Shown: positions 11,943-12,007 of the stretch, piece after piece | Position numbering within the stretch: the first letter of the stretch is position 1 | How the letters are laid out: each line of letters opens with the position of its first letter | Origin: Actinomycetes bacterium | GTDB taxonomy: Bacteria > Actinomycetota > Acidimicrobiia > Acidimicrobiales > Microtrichaceae | Direction of reading: 5' to 3' | Length of the DNA stretch: 12,007 nt | Assembly: GCA_023392475.1 (NCBI GenBank) | Contig: JAEVZA010000104.1 | Span: 1-12,007, forward strand | The notes under the pieces: model-generated | Database searches by the model: none | What the model saw: the letters and a program-made list of their open reading frames with translations, nothing else | Told to the model about the DNA's origin: nothing | Position numbers and translations under genes: made by a program

Positions 11943-12007
11943 CCCCGTCGCCGCCGGGAACCCGCTGAACCCCGGGGTGATCGTCGCTTTGTCCGCGGTT
12001 TCCGTCG

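Overview
The window is very GC-rich, densely packed bacterial chromosome, most likely from an actinobacterium. The evidence is the roughly 70% or higher GC by eye, frequent GTG starts, several starts without a clear Shine-Dalgarno, a DinB-type protein of the mycothiol-dependent family and a Septum_form-like lipoprotein. An Acidimicrobiia-type organism is my best guess, but that is inference. I see no phage, insertion sequence, integrase, CRISPR array or recognisable defence system.

Left part, plus strand (1-3531): a TRAM-domain, Fe-S type RNA uracil methyltransferase cut or nearly cut by the window edge is followed by a lipoprotein glutaminyl cyclase and a small cysteine-rich lipoprotein. Both junctions are GTGA stop/start overlaps, so the three look translationally coupled. 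After about 80 bases comes an MpaB/DUF2236-type oxygenase with its own good ribosome binding site. Bases 3532-3832 hold no gene but are full of inverted repeats, including a perfect 17-base dyad.

Middle, minus strand (3833-7050): a Crp/Fnr-family regulator, a DinB-fold (TIGR03086-like) protein, and a Wzz-type polysaccharide co-polymerase-like membrane protein with an acidic head, a third membrane segment and a proline/threonine repeat tail. A strong hairpin separates the regulator from the DinB gene.

Centre (7292-7828): tRNA-Lys(CTT) and tRNA-His(GTG) lie on the minus strand and tRNA-Arg(TCT) on the plus strand. They come with candidate -10 boxes, a strong hairpin after tRNA-Lys, a hairpin in the tRNA-Lys leader and a 58-base dyad after tRNA-Arg.

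Right part (7852-11942): a cyclic-nucleotide-domain/thioredoxin-reductase-like fusion flavoprotein on the plus strand converges on a 14-helix DHA2-type MFS exporter on the minus strand. The exporter diverges from a TetR regulator, and the two share a perfect 14+2+14 palindrome that covers the exporter start codon. This is a classical self-contained efflux pump and repressor pair.

Most genes are members of known families. The points most worth a second look are the modified Wzz-like protein, the exporter/TetR operator, the dyads at 3703-3719 and 7771-7828, and hairpins whose imperfect pairs become G-U wobbles only in minus-strand RNA.
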